In this document: positions 51,074 to 58,902 of the stretch, in pieces | Layout: each line of letters opens with the position of its first letter | Numbering within the stretch: position 1 is the stretch's first letter | Assembly: GCA_050249695.1 (NCBI GenBank) | Contig: JBFWQA010000002.1 | Location: 124,001 to 188,000 of the forward strand | DNA length: 64,000 bases | Reading direction: 5' to 3' | DNA from: JACKJP01 sp050249695 | GTDB taxonomy: Bacteria > Pseudomonadota > Alphaproteobacteria > Rhizobiales > Tepidamorphaceae | Translations under genes and position numbers: made by a program | Notes under the pieces: model-generated | The model's input: only the letters and a program-made list of their open reading frames with translations | Told to the model about the DNA's origin: nothing | Databases searched by the model: none

Positions 51074-52627
51074 ATGAGCAACCACAATCTCTACGCCCAG
51101 ATCGCCGCGCGGTTTCCGGCCAGGCCGGATGACAAAGTGTTCGCGCGGCTGCCGGACGGGCGCAGCTACAGCTATGGCGATGTCGACAGGGTGTCCGCGC
51201 AGTTCGCCAATCTTGTGCGCTCCCTCGGCGCAAAGCCCGGAGACCGCGTGGCGGTGCAGGTGGAAAAGAGCATCGAGGCGCTGATGCTCTATCTCGGCGT
51301 CGTTCGCGCGGGCTGCGTGTTCCTCCCGCTGAACACCGGCTATCCGCCGGCCGAACTCGCCTACTTCCTGGGGGACGCGAAGCCTGCCCTTTTCATCTGC
51401 TCGCCGGAAAAGCGCGGCGCGCTTGAACCTGTGGCGCGCGAAGCCGGGGCAAGGCTTGAAACCCTCGGCGTCTACCGCGCGCCGAAAGAGGGCGAGAGTG
51501 TTGAAGCCATCGCCGGCACGATCGCCGCGCTGGGGCTTGAGGCCGGGACGTCTTTCGTCACGCATGTGAATGACGGCGCCGATCTTGCCGCGATCCTCTA
51601 CACGTCCGGCACGACGGGGCGTTCAAAAGGCGCGATGCTGAGCCACGACAACCTCGCCTCCAATTCCATCACGCTTGCCGATTACTGGCGCTTCACGCCC
51701 GACGACGTGCTGATCCACGCCCTGCCGATCTTCCACACGCACGGGCTGTTCGTTGCCACGAACGTCGCCCTCTTCGCCAACGCATCGATCATCCTGCTGC
51801 AGAAGTTCGATGCCGCGGAGGTGCTGCGCTGGATGCCCTCGGCAACATCCATGATGGGCGTTCCGACCTTCTATACGCGCCTTCTCGACGAGGACGGCCT
51901 GACGAAGCAGGCGGCGTCCAACATGCGCCTTTTCATCTCCGGTTCGGCGCCGCTGCTCGCCGAGACGCACCGCGCCTGGACCGAGCGGACCGGCCACGCG
52001 ATCCTAGAGCGCTACGGCATGACCGAAACCAACATGAACACGTCCAATCCCTATGACGGCGAACGGCGCCCGGGAACCGTTGGCTTCGCCCTCCCCGGCG
52101 TTTCGCTGAGGATCGTCGATCCGGACAGCGGCATGCCGGTCGCGAAGGGCGAGATCGGGATGATCGAGGTGAAGGGGCCGAACGTCTTTTCCGGGTACTG
52201 GCAGATGCCGGAAAAGACGGCGAGCGAATTCCGCCCCGACGGATATTTCATTACCGGCGATCTCGCCCGCGAGGACGGGGACGGCTACGTGCAGATCGTC
52301 GGGCGCGGCAAGGACCTGATCATTTCGGGCGGGTTCAACGTCTACCCCAAGGAAGTGGAAGGGCATATCGACGACATGGCAGGCGTCAACGAATCGGCGG
52401 TGATCGGCGTGCCGCATCGTGATTTCGGCGAGGGCGTCGTGGCCATCGTCGTGCCGGAAAAGGGCGCTTCACCCGATCCGCAGGCGATTGGCGCGGCGCT
52501 GCGCGAGAAGCTCGCCGCGTTCAAATGCCCCAAGAGGATCGTCATCGTGGATGAATTGCCGCGCAACACGATGGGCAAGGTGCAGAAGAACCTGCTGCGG
52601 GATCAGTATAAAGACATCTTCGCCTGA
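51074..52627 (+). CDS. matB: Malonyl-CoA synthetase (acyl-adenylate-forming)
   Basis: This 517-residue ligase activates malonate to malonyl-CoA using ATP. It has the P-loop YTSGTTGRSKG, the LPIFHTHGLFVATNVAL region and the motif ERYGMTETNMNTSNPYDGERRPGTVG, which is characteristic of MatB. The hinge aspartate YFITGDLAR and the C-terminal NTMGKVQKN with the catalytic Lys are present. Malonate decarboxylase or transporter genes were not seen nearby. Converges with the ABC permease gene (3 bp between the stops). Methylmalonyl or other dicarboxylates are possible substrates. Confidence 0.9.
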   Translation: MSNHNLYAQIAARFPARPDDKVFARLPDGRSYSYGDVDRVSAQFANLVRSLGAKPGDRVAVQVEKSIEALMLYLGVVRAGCVFLPLNTGYPPAELAYFLGDAKPALFICSPEKRGALEPVAREAGARLETLGVYRAPKEGESVEAIAGTIAALGLEAGTSFVTHVNDGADLAAILYTSGTTGRSKGAMLSHDNLASNSITLADYWRFTPDDVLIHALPIFHTHGLFVATNVALFANASIILLQKFDAAEVLRWMPSATSMMGVPTFYTRLLDEDGLTKQAASNMRLFISGSAPLLAETHRAWTERTGHAILERYGMTETNMNTSNPYDGERRPGTVGFALPGVSLRIVDPDSGMPVAKGEIGMIEVKGPNVFSGYWQMPEKTASEFRPDGYFITGDLAREDGDGYVQIVGRGKDLIISGGFNVYPKEVEGHIDDMAGVNESAVIGVPHRDFGEGVVAIVVPEKGASPDPQAIGAALREKLAAFKCPKRIVIVDELPRNTMGKVQKNLLRDQYKDIFA

Positions 52628-52630
52628 CAG

Positions 52631-53557
52631 TCACACAGGGGGCCGGAACGGCTTGCCGAGGCAGGCGGGCGCCGCCGAATAGGCCGAGCCCGGGCGCATG
52701 GAGATGATCGTCAGGACGAAGATCGTCGCCAGATAGGGCATCATCGCCAGCACTTCCGGCGCGATCAGGCCGAAGCCGGCCGCCTTGGCGTGGAGTTCGA
52801 GGGTCATCACCAGGCCGAAGAGGTAAGCTCCGGCGAGCAGCCGTGCCGGCCGCCATGAGGCAAAGACGACGAGGGCGAGCGCGATCCAGCCCCGGCCGGC
52901 CGTCAGGCGTTCCGACCACATCGGCGTCAGCATCAGTGAGAAACACGCGCCGCCCAGTCCCGCCATCGCGCCGCCGAATGCGACGGCCATGTAGCGGATG
53001 CTGATCACTTCGTAGCCGATGGAATGGGCGGCATCGGCGGATTCGCCCACCGCGCGCAGGACCAGCCCGGCCCGCGAGCGGTTGAGGAACCACGCAACGC
53101 CGACGGTGAGCGCCAGGGAGATATAGACCATCGGATGGTGCGCGAAGACGATGCGGCCGAGCGGATGCAGGGCAAGTCCGTCAGGGAACAGGCGTATGGA
53201 CGCATCCACGGTGCGGCCGACGAACCCTTTTCCGGCGAGCGCGGAAAGGCCGGTGCCGAAGATCGTGAGCGCAAGACCGGTCGCGACCTGGTTGGCGGCC
53301 AGCGTCAAGGTCAGCACGGCGAAGATGAGCGCCGCGAGCGTGCCCGCGACCATGGCGGTGATGAAGCCGAGAGTCGCGCTGCCCGTGGTCGCGGCCATGG
53401 CAAAGCCGGCGACGGCCCCGATCAGCATCATACCCTCCACGCCGAGGTTGAGCACGCCGGACTTTTCGACGACCAGCGCGCCGAGGCCGGCGATCAGGAT
53501 CGGGGTCGAAGCCGTGATGACGGTCACGAAGATGGCGATGAGGATGTCAACGCTCAT
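52631..53557 (-). CDS. Nucleoside-type ABC transporter permease (second of two)
   Basis: This 308-residue membrane permease has about eight to nine hydrophobic segments and the block TPILIAGLGALVVEKSGVLNLGVEGMMLIGA, the hallmark of the BmpA/NupQ-type purine or simple-sugar importers. ATG at 53557 overlaps the stop of the other permease by 4 bp; the frame further upstream is that gene. The order ATPase-permease-permease is that of nupO-nupP-nupQ. The binding protein of this system is not in the window. Confidence 0.9.
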   Translation of the reverse strand: MSVDILIAIFVTVITASTPILIAGLGALVVEKSGVLNLGVEGMMLIGAVAGFAMAATTGSATLGFITAMVAGTLAALIFAVLTLTLAANQVATGLALTIFGTGLSALAGKGFVGRTVDASIRLFPDGLALHPLGRIVFAHHPMVYISLALTVGVAWFLNRSRAGLVLRAVGESADAAHSIGYEVISIRYMAVAFGGAMAGLGGACFSLMLTPMWSERLTAGRGWIALALVVFASWRPARLLAGAYLFGLVMTLELHAKAAGFGLIAPEVLAMMPYLATIFVLTIISMRPGSAYSAAPACLGKPFRPPV

Positions 53558-54642
53558 GCGGTATCCTCCTTTTGAACGACCAGCCGGTTGCGCACGAACA
53601 CATCGACCGCAAGCAGGAAGAACAGCATCATCGCCTGAAAGACGCCGATCGCCGCATTTGGTACGCCGAGCCGCGTCTGCGCGATTTCGCCACCGACGAT
53701 CGAGACGGCGAGAACCAGCGCGCCGAGGATGATCCCGACCGGATTGAGACGACCCAGAAACGCGACGATGATCGCGGAAAATCCGTAGCCGACGCCGAAT
53801 TGCGGGGTCAGCTGGCCGAAGGGACCGGCGGCCTCGAAGATCCCGGCGAGGCCGGCAAGCCCGCCGCTCAGCAACAGGCTGAACCAGACGACGCGGCTGC
53901 TGTGGAAGCCGCCATAGAGCGCGGCCTGCGGGGCGAGCCCGACGGTGCGTCCGGAAAAGCCGATGGTCGTGCGCTGCATGACGACCCACATGACGAGCGC
54001 GATCACCACGGCAAGCGGCACACCGAGATGGATCACCGTGCCCGGCACGACGATGGGCATCGTTTCGGCCGCTTCAAAAAGACGCGTCTGCGGAAAATTG
54101 AAACCGGCAGGATCGCGCCAGGGGCCGCGCGTCAGATAGAGCAGGAGCTGTATCGCGACATAGGTCAGCATCAGCGTCACCAGAATCTCGTTGACGCGGT
54201 AGCGCGTACGCAGGAGCGCCGGCAGCACGGCCCAGGCCATGCCCCCGAGAACGCCGGCGAGGCACATCAGCGGCAGCGGCGAGGCCGGCAAGGCACCATC
54301 GGCATAGAGGGCGACGCCGGTGCCGGCGATTGCGCCCGCGATATACTGCCCCTCCGCGCCGATGTTCCAGACATTCGCCCGGAAGCCATAGGCCAGGCCG
54401 CAGGCGATGATGAGCATGGGCGCGGCCTTGACGCCGAGATCCTGCCAGCGCCAGGGATTGAGCACAGGCTCCAGGAAAATCGTTTCAACGGCCTTGAACC
54501 CGTTGACGCCAAGCGCGGCGAAGACGAGGGTCCCGACCAGCATCGTCGCGATGACCGCGAAGACGGGGCCGAGCCAGAACACCAGGCCGGACGGCTTGAG
54601 GCGCGGGACGAGCGCGACACGCGGCAGAGACACGCCCTTCAT
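53554..54642 (-). CDS. Nucleoside-type ABC transporter permease (first of two)
   Basis: This 362-residue permease has about nine to ten hydrophobic segments. The stretch KAAPMLIIACGLAYGFRANVWNIGAEGQYIAGAIAG is diagnostic of the NupP-type subunit. It overlaps the ATPase gene at its start by 4 bp and the second permease gene at its stop by 4 bp. The substrate is likely a purine nucleoside or related compound, but Bmp-type systems vary. Confidence 0.9.
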   Translation of the reverse strand: MKGVSLPRVALVPRLKPSGLVFWLGPVFAVIATMLVGTLVFAALGVNGFKAVETIFLEPVLNPWRWQDLGVKAAPMLIIACGLAYGFRANVWNIGAEGQYIAGAIAGTGVALYADGALPASPLPLMCLAGVLGGMAWAVLPALLRTRYRVNEILVTLMLTYVAIQLLLYLTRGPWRDPAGFNFPQTRLFEAAETMPIVVPGTVIHLGVPLAVVIALVMWVVMQRTTIGFSGRTVGLAPQAALYGGFHSSRVVWFSLLLSGGLAGLAGIFEAAGPFGQLTPQFGVGYGFSAIIVAFLGRLNPVGIILGALVLAVSIVGGEIAQTRLGVPNAAIGVFQAMMLFFLLAVDVFVRNRLVVQKEDTA

Positions 54643-56198
54643 GTCCTCGACCCCGCCGCGGCTTCACCATGGACGCCGCCCATCAGCAGGCCGATCTGCT
54701 CGACCGAAACGGTAGCGGCGGCGCCGGCCTCGGTCAGGCGGCCTTCGTTGATGACGGCGATCGTATCGGAAAGCAGCCGCAATTCGTCGAGATCCTGGCT
54801 GATCAGAACGACCGCCGTGCCGGCGGCTGCAAGATCGGCGAGCGCCTGACGCACGGTGACGGCTGCGCCCGCATCGACGCCCCAGGTCGGCTGAGCGACG
54901 ACGAGGATACGCGGATTCTGGGCGATCTCGCGACCGAGAACGAACTTCTGCAGATTGCCGCCCGAGAGGCTTGCCGCCTCCGCATCGACGCTCGCCGCGC
55001 GCACGTCGAAGCGGGAGACGACCTCTCGGCTGAAGCGCCTTGCACGGCCGCGGCGGATCACCTCGCCGGTGGTAAGGGCCAGCGTGCGCCTTGCGGTGAG
55101 CACCATATTCTCCCATAGCGTGAACGAGGGCACTGCGGCGTGGCCGTTGCGTTCTTCCGGCAGGGCGCAAAGGCCGAGCGCGCGACGCGTGTTGGGCGAC
55201 TTGTCTCCAACCGGCACCCCGCCGATCCGGACGGTGCCGGGAGCACTCCTGCGCTCGCCCGACAACGCCGCGAACAGTTCGTTCTGACCGTTGCCGGCGA
55301 TCCCGGCGATGCCGAAAATCTCACCGGCCTGAACGGAGAAGGCGATATCCGACAGGGGCGTGCCGAAAAGCGATGCCGGGGCGAGCGTCAGGGCCTCCAC
55401 GGAAAGAAGCGTTTCCCGCTTTCTGGAGGACGTCGGCGTTTGCCTCGCGACGTCGCCGAGCTGCGACCCGATCATCAACTCGGCGAGCTTGCGGGCGCTC
55501 GTCTTGCCCGGATTGCATCTTGCCACCTTGCGGCCGCCGCGAAGGATCGTCGCGCTGTCGCACAGGCGCCGCACCTCGTCGAGCTTGTGCGAGATATAGA
55601 GTATCGAACAGCCCTCATGCGCGATCCGCCGCAATGCTGCAAACAGGCGCTCGATTTCCTGCGGCGTCAGAACCGAGGTCGGCTCGTCCATGATCAGCAG
55701 TCTTGGCCTGAGCAGCAGGGCGCGCACGATCTCGATGCGCTGGCGTTCGCCTGCCGACAGGCTATGGACGGCACGTCTGGGATCGAGCGGCAGATCGTAG
55801 GTGTGGAGGATGTCGCGGATACGCGCCTCGAGCCGGCGGCGCGGCACCGGCTCGTCGAGGCCGAGCGCGATGTTCTCCAGGACGCTCATCGCCTCGAATA
55901 GCGAGAAATGCTGGAAGACCATCCCGATCCCGAGATAGCGGGCGGTGCGCGGGCTGTCGATGGTAACGGGCTCACCGTCCCAGAAGACCTGTCCCGCATC
56001 GGGCCTCAGCACCCCATACATCATCTTCACGAGCGTCGACTTGCCGGCGCCGTTCTCGCCCACGAGCGCATGGATCTCGCCGGGCGCTATGGACATCGAC
56101 ACATTGTCGTTGGCCAGAATCCCGGGAAAGCTCCGGGAAATGCCCTTCAACGCAATTCGCGGTGCCGTATCCGTGCTCTTCGCCCTATGCCCCGCCAT
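54639..56198 (-). CDS. Nucleoside-type ABC transporter ATPase (double domain)
   Basis: This 519-residue protein has two ABC ATPase domains. The first is complete: GENGAGKSTLVKMM, LSAGERQR and LLIMDEPTSVLTPQE. The second is degenerate, with GIAGNGQNELF in place of Walker A and VVAQPTWGVD for Walker B, typical of the RbsA/YufO family, where one site is inactive. ATG at 56198 is preferred to the upstream TTG. It is the first gene of the minus-strand importer operon and diverges from the TetR operon. A 147-bp gap holds that operon's promoter. Confidence 0.9.
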   Translation of the reverse strand: MAGHRAKSTDTAPRIALKGISRSFPGILANDNVSMSIAPGEIHALVGENGAGKSTLVKMMYGVLRPDAGQVFWDGEPVTIDSPRTARYLGIGMVFQHFSLFEAMSVLENIALGLDEPVPRRRLEARIRDILHTYDLPLDPRRAVHSLSAGERQRIEIVRALLLRPRLLIMDEPTSVLTPQEIERLFAALRRIAHEGCSILYISHKLDEVRRLCDSATILRGGRKVARCNPGKTSARKLAELMIGSQLGDVARQTPTSSRKRETLLSVEALTLAPASLFGTPLSDIAFSVQAGEIFGIAGIAGNGQNELFAALSGERRSAPGTVRIGGVPVGDKSPNTRRALGLCALPEERNGHAAVPSFTLWENMVLTARRTLALTTGEVIRRGRARRFSREVVSRFDVRAASVDAEAASLSGGNLQKFVLGREIAQNPRILVVAQPTWGVDAGAAVTVRQALADLAAAGTAVVLISQDLDELRLLSDTIAVINEGRLTEAGAAATVSVEQIGLLMGGVHGEAAAGSRT

Positions 56199-56290
56199 CC
56201 AGCCCGTCTTCCCCGTCCCCGGAACCAAGTCTTCGATCTACATTGCACCGCGTCAATAGGCGTTGCGCCAAGTCATGCGGAAAATCCGAC

Positions 56291-56319
56291 TCGACAACAT
56301 ACCAACCGGTTGGTATAGA
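56291..56319 (+). promoter_or_regulatory. Promoter and overlapping TetR operator of the TetR-VOC operon
   Basis: TCGACA (56291-56296) and TATAGA (56314-56319) are separated by 17 bp. The perfect 18-bp palindrome ATACCAACCGGTTGGTAT (56299-56316) fills the spacer and the first half of the -10 box. A repressor bound here would block RNA polymerase. The gene 27 bp downstream encodes a TetR protein, so self-repression is the obvious model. AAGGAG follows about 10 bp before the start codon. Confidence 0.8.
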
Positions 56320-56345
56320 TTATCCTGCAAAGGAGAAACGGAACC

Positions 56346-56975
56346 ATGGCAACACAACCGACAAGGCATACGGCGAAGGACCGGCTGCTCGACGCGGCCC
56401 TCGCCGTCATCAGGGAAAAGGGCTATGCGGCAACGACCGTGGACGATCTGTGCGCCGCCGCCGGCGTCACGAAGGGCGCGTTCTTCCATCATTTCAAGTC
56501 GAAGGAGGATCTCGCAGTATCCGCCGCCGGCTACTGGTCGCAATTGACCGGCGCATTGTTTGCCGGCGCCCCCTATCACCGGCATGCCGATCCGCTGGAC
56601 AGGGTCCTGGCCTATGTCGATTTCCGGCGCGAACTGCTGCAGGGCGCGATCCCTGAATTCACCTGCCTCGTCGGCACGTTGGTGCAGGAGACCTATGACA
56701 GCAATCCGGCGATCCGCGCGGCGTGCGAGGCCAGCATCAGCGGCCATGCCGCGACGCTCGAGGCCGATATCGCCCAGGCGATGGAAACCTACCGAGTCAA
56801 GGGAGACTGGACCGCCGAAAGTCTGGCGCTTTTCACCCAGGCCGCGCTGCAGGGCGCGTTCATTCTCGCAAAGGCCAAGGATAGCGCCGAGACCGCAGCG
56901 GATATGGTCGAACACCTGCACCGCTATATCGCGCTGCTTTTCGCCCGGCCCGCGAAGGCGGCGACCGCCAACTGA
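56346..56975 (+). CDS. TetR-family repressor, probably autoregulated
   Basis: This 209-residue protein has a TetR helix-turn-helix at about residues 12-55 (AALAVIREKGYAATTVDDLCAAAGVTKGAFFHHFKSKEDL) and a helical ligand-binding domain. The perfect palindrome 30 bp upstream lies inside the promoter. The three following genes on the same strand encode a VOC protein, an SRPBCC protein and a DUF1428 protein, and are probably controlled by it. Ligand unknown. It is divergent from the nucleoside-type importer, which might share control. Confidence 0.93.
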   Translation: MATQPTRHTAKDRLLDAALAVIREKGYAATTVDDLCAAAGVTKGAFFHHFKSKEDLAVSAAGYWSQLTGALFAGAPYHRHADPLDRVLAYVDFRRELLQGAIPEFTCLVGTLVQETYDSNPAIRAACEASISGHAATLEADIAQAMETYRVKGDWTAESLALFTQAALQGAFILAKAKDSAETAADMVEHLHRYIALLFARPAKAATAN

Positions 56976-57008
56976 CATTTCGACTGAAGCGCTTGAGAGG
57001 AGAAAGCG

Positions 57009-57494
57009 ATGAGCGGTTTGAAAGAGAAGCTGCGCGAGAGGGGCGTTCACAGCCTGTCGCCGCATCTGGTTTGCAGGGATGCGGGCAAAGCCATGGAATT
57101 CTATGCCAGGGCCTTCGGCGCCGAAGAGATGATACGCGTTGAAGGCCCTGACGGAAGACTGATGCATGGCTGCGTGCGCATCAACGGATCGTCCGTGATG
57201 CTTGTCGACGAGGCGCCCGAATGGAACCTCCTCGGCCCCGGCGCGCTTAAGGGAACGCCGGTGACCATCCACCTCATCGTCGACGACGCGGATGATCTTG
57301 CCCGGCGCGCGACCGAGGCCGGCGCGAAAACCGTCATGTCGATCGACGACATGTTCTGGGGCGACCGCTACGGCGTGATCGAGGATCGGTTCGGCCACCG
57401 CTGGGCGATCGCGACTCCCAGGCGAGAGGTTTCGCCGGATGAGATCAGGCGGGTTGCGGCAGCTATGACCCCGGAATGCGGCCCGAAAAACTGA
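57009..57494 (+). CDS. VOC-superfamily (glyoxalase/PhnB-like) protein
   Basis: This 161-residue protein has the PhnB-like vicinal oxygen chelate fold, with SLSPHLVCRDAGKAMEFYARAFGAEEMIRV near the N-terminus and DMFWGDRYGVIEDRFGHRWAIATP near the C-terminus. A His and Glu of the fold may hold a metal, though PhnB-like members often have no known activity. It starts 33 bp after the TetR gene and lies 11 bp before the SRPBCC gene start. The function may be binding or modifying a hydrophobic or toxic small molecule. Confidence 0.88.
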   Translation: MSGLKEKLRERGVHSLSPHLVCRDAGKAMEFYARAFGAEEMIRVEGPDGRLMHGCVRINGSSVMLVDEAPEWNLLGPGALKGTPVTIHLIVDDADDLARRATEAGAKTVMSIDDMFWGDRYGVIEDRFGHRWAIATPRREVSPDEIRRVAAAMTPECGPKN

Positions 57495-57505
57495 GGATGC
57501 GGACG

Positions 57506-57979
57506 ATGGAAATGATCAATCCAAGCAATGGCCGCGAACTGGTGCTCGAGAGGCTTCTCGATGCGCCGCGCGGCGCGCTGTGGCGCTGCTGGACCGAACC
57601 GGAACTGCTGAAACAGTGGTTCTGCCCGAAGCCGTGGACGGTATCGCACGCTGAAATGGATGTCCGTCCAGGGGGCTCCAGCATGGTCGTGATGCGCAGC
57701 CCGGAGGGCGAGGAGTTCCCCAATCCCGGCATTTTCCTGGAAGTTGTGCCACAGAAGAAGCTGGTGATGACGGATGCTTACACAAGCGCGTGGCAACCAT
57801 CGCAGAAGCCCTTCATGACCACGGTCATCACCTTCGAGGACGAAGGGGACAAGACCCGCTACGTCGCGCGCTGCTTCCACTGGAGCGAAGAGGACCGCGT
57901 ACAGCACGAGGCGATGGGCTTTCACGATGGCTGGGGTCAGGCAGCCTCGCAGCTGGAGGAACTCGCACGGACCGTGTGA
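57506..57979 (+). CDS. SRPBCC/AHSA1-domain protein
   Basis: This 157-residue protein has the AHSA1 type START-like fold: LERLLDAPRGALWRCWTEPELLKQWFCPKPWTV, then PGGSSMVVMRSPEGEEFPNPGIFLEVVP, FMTTVITFEDEGDKTRY and the C-terminal GFHDGWGQAASQLEELA. Such proteins bind hydrophobic ligands. ATG at 57506 has GAGG about 9 bases upstream (the stop region of the VOC gene), so this start is chosen over those at 57497 and 57476. Cotranscribed with VOC and DUF1428. Confidence 0.9.
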   Translation: MEMINPSNGRELVLERLLDAPRGALWRCWTEPELLKQWFCPKPWTVSHAEMDVRPGGSSMVVMRSPEGEEFPNPGIFLEVVPQKKLVMTDAYTSAWQPSQKPFMTTVITFEDEGDKTRYVARCFHWSEEDRVQHEAMGFHDGWGQAASQLEELARTV

Positions 57980-58023
57980 GGCGCATCCCGTTCCACGCGG
58001 ACACACGAAAAGGAGAATCTGCC

Positions 58024-58377
58024 ATGTCCTACGTCAATGGATTCCTGCTCGCGGTGCCGACCGCGAATCGCGAAAAATACCGCGCCCTTGCCGCGAAAGC
58101 GGCGGATGTCTTCAAGAAACACGGAGCGCTCAGCGTCGTGGAAACCTGGGGTCACGACGTGCCCGACGGCAAGCTGACGTCGTTCCCGATGGCGGTGAAA
58201 CTGAAGGACGACGAGACGGTCGTGTTTTCGTGGATCGTCTGGCCTACCCACGAAATCTGCCAGACCGGCATGAAGAAGGCGATGGAAGACTTTGAGCTGG
58301 AGATGGACGCCAAGGACATGCCGTTCGACGGCCAGCGCATGATGTGGGGCGGGTTCGAAACCATCGTGGACGCCTAG
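58024..58377 (+). CDS. DUF1428 family protein (YbaA-like)
   Basis: This 117-residue protein starts MSYVNGFLLAVPTANREKY and has GALSVVETWGHDVPDGKLTSFPMAVKLKDDETVVFSWIVWP, the pattern of DUF1428 (E. coli YbaA). It probably has a ferredoxin-like fold of the dimeric alpha-beta barrel class. It is the last gene of the TetR-VOC-SRPBCC operon, with AAGGAGA 9-15 bases upstream of the ATG. No biochemical role is known to me. A hairpin follows at 58401-58424. Confidence 0.9.
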   Translation: MSYVNGFLLAVPTANREKYRALAAKAADVFKKHGALSVVETWGHDVPDGKLTSFPMAVKLKDDETVVFSWIVWPTHEICQTGMKKAMEDFELEMDAKDMPFDGQRMMWGGFETIVDA

Positions 58378-58400
58378 AAAAGTTCCGATCCGATAACCAA

Positions 58401-58424
58401 AACGGCGGAGAAATCTTCGCCGTT
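58401..58424 (+). terminator. Possible terminator after the TetR-VOC operon
   Basis: AACGGCG (58401-58407) pairs with CGCCGTT (58418-58424), with a 10-base loop. It is 24 bp after the DUF1428 stop. The T-run after it is short (TTT counting the stem end), so termination would be weak and its strength is uncertain. Confidence 0.5.
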
Positions 58425-58506
58425 TACCCCGTGCAAACGCTTCGGCCCAAAAATCGCCCCGATTGCGCGTTGCAATCGGAACCGGATATCAGGGAGGAGC
58501 GTTCTT

Positions 58507-58794
58507 ATGAACATGGGCACGCATCCGGGAAACAATAAATATACGGCCACGCCATCGCGGCATGCCGACGGGTTCGACCGGCTCATCGAACATTACGACG
58601 ACCAGCTTTCGCCGCTGTTCGGCTCCTACAACGTGCTCAGCGATTTGCGCCGGGCGGTCGACGCGTTGCGGCAGGAGGGGCTTGAGACGGAAGGTCCGGC
58701 TCTATCGCAGTTCGCCCTTGCATGGCGAAATGCGTCGCGTCTGCTGACGCTGGCCGCCATCCGGCGCAGGCCCTGCAACGTCATCGTCCACTAG
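58507..58794 (+). CDS. Hypothetical 95-residue protein
   Basis: ATG at 58507 follows GGGAGGAG at 9-16 bases upstream, a strong ribosome site. The product is soluble, with a helical-looking middle (FDRLIEHYDDQLSPLFGSYNVLSDLRRAVDALRQEGL) and a basic C-terminus ending RRRPCNVIVH with one cysteine. I recognise no family. It stands alone between the DUF1428 gene and argJ. It is long enough, and well enough equipped with a ribosome site, to be taken as real. Confidence 0.6.
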   Translation: MNMGTHPGNNKYTATPSRHADGFDRLIEHYDDQLSPLFGSYNVLSDLRRAVDALRQEGLETEGPALSQFALAWRNASRLLTLAAIRRRPCNVIVH

Positions 58795-58902
58795 AGCCAT
58801 AGGGCCGCCGCCTTTCGGCTTTTCCTCACCGCTGTAAGAGGCTAATCCTGTCGCCGCATGACGGCCGCGTCTGCCGTTTGCCCAACGCAGGATCGCTCCG
58901 AC

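Noticed and set aside
53572..54849. A 425-codon plus-strand frame opposite the nucleoside-type permease
   Set aside because: Asp/Arg/His-rich shadow of a permease coded on the minus strand; no hydrophobic core of its own.
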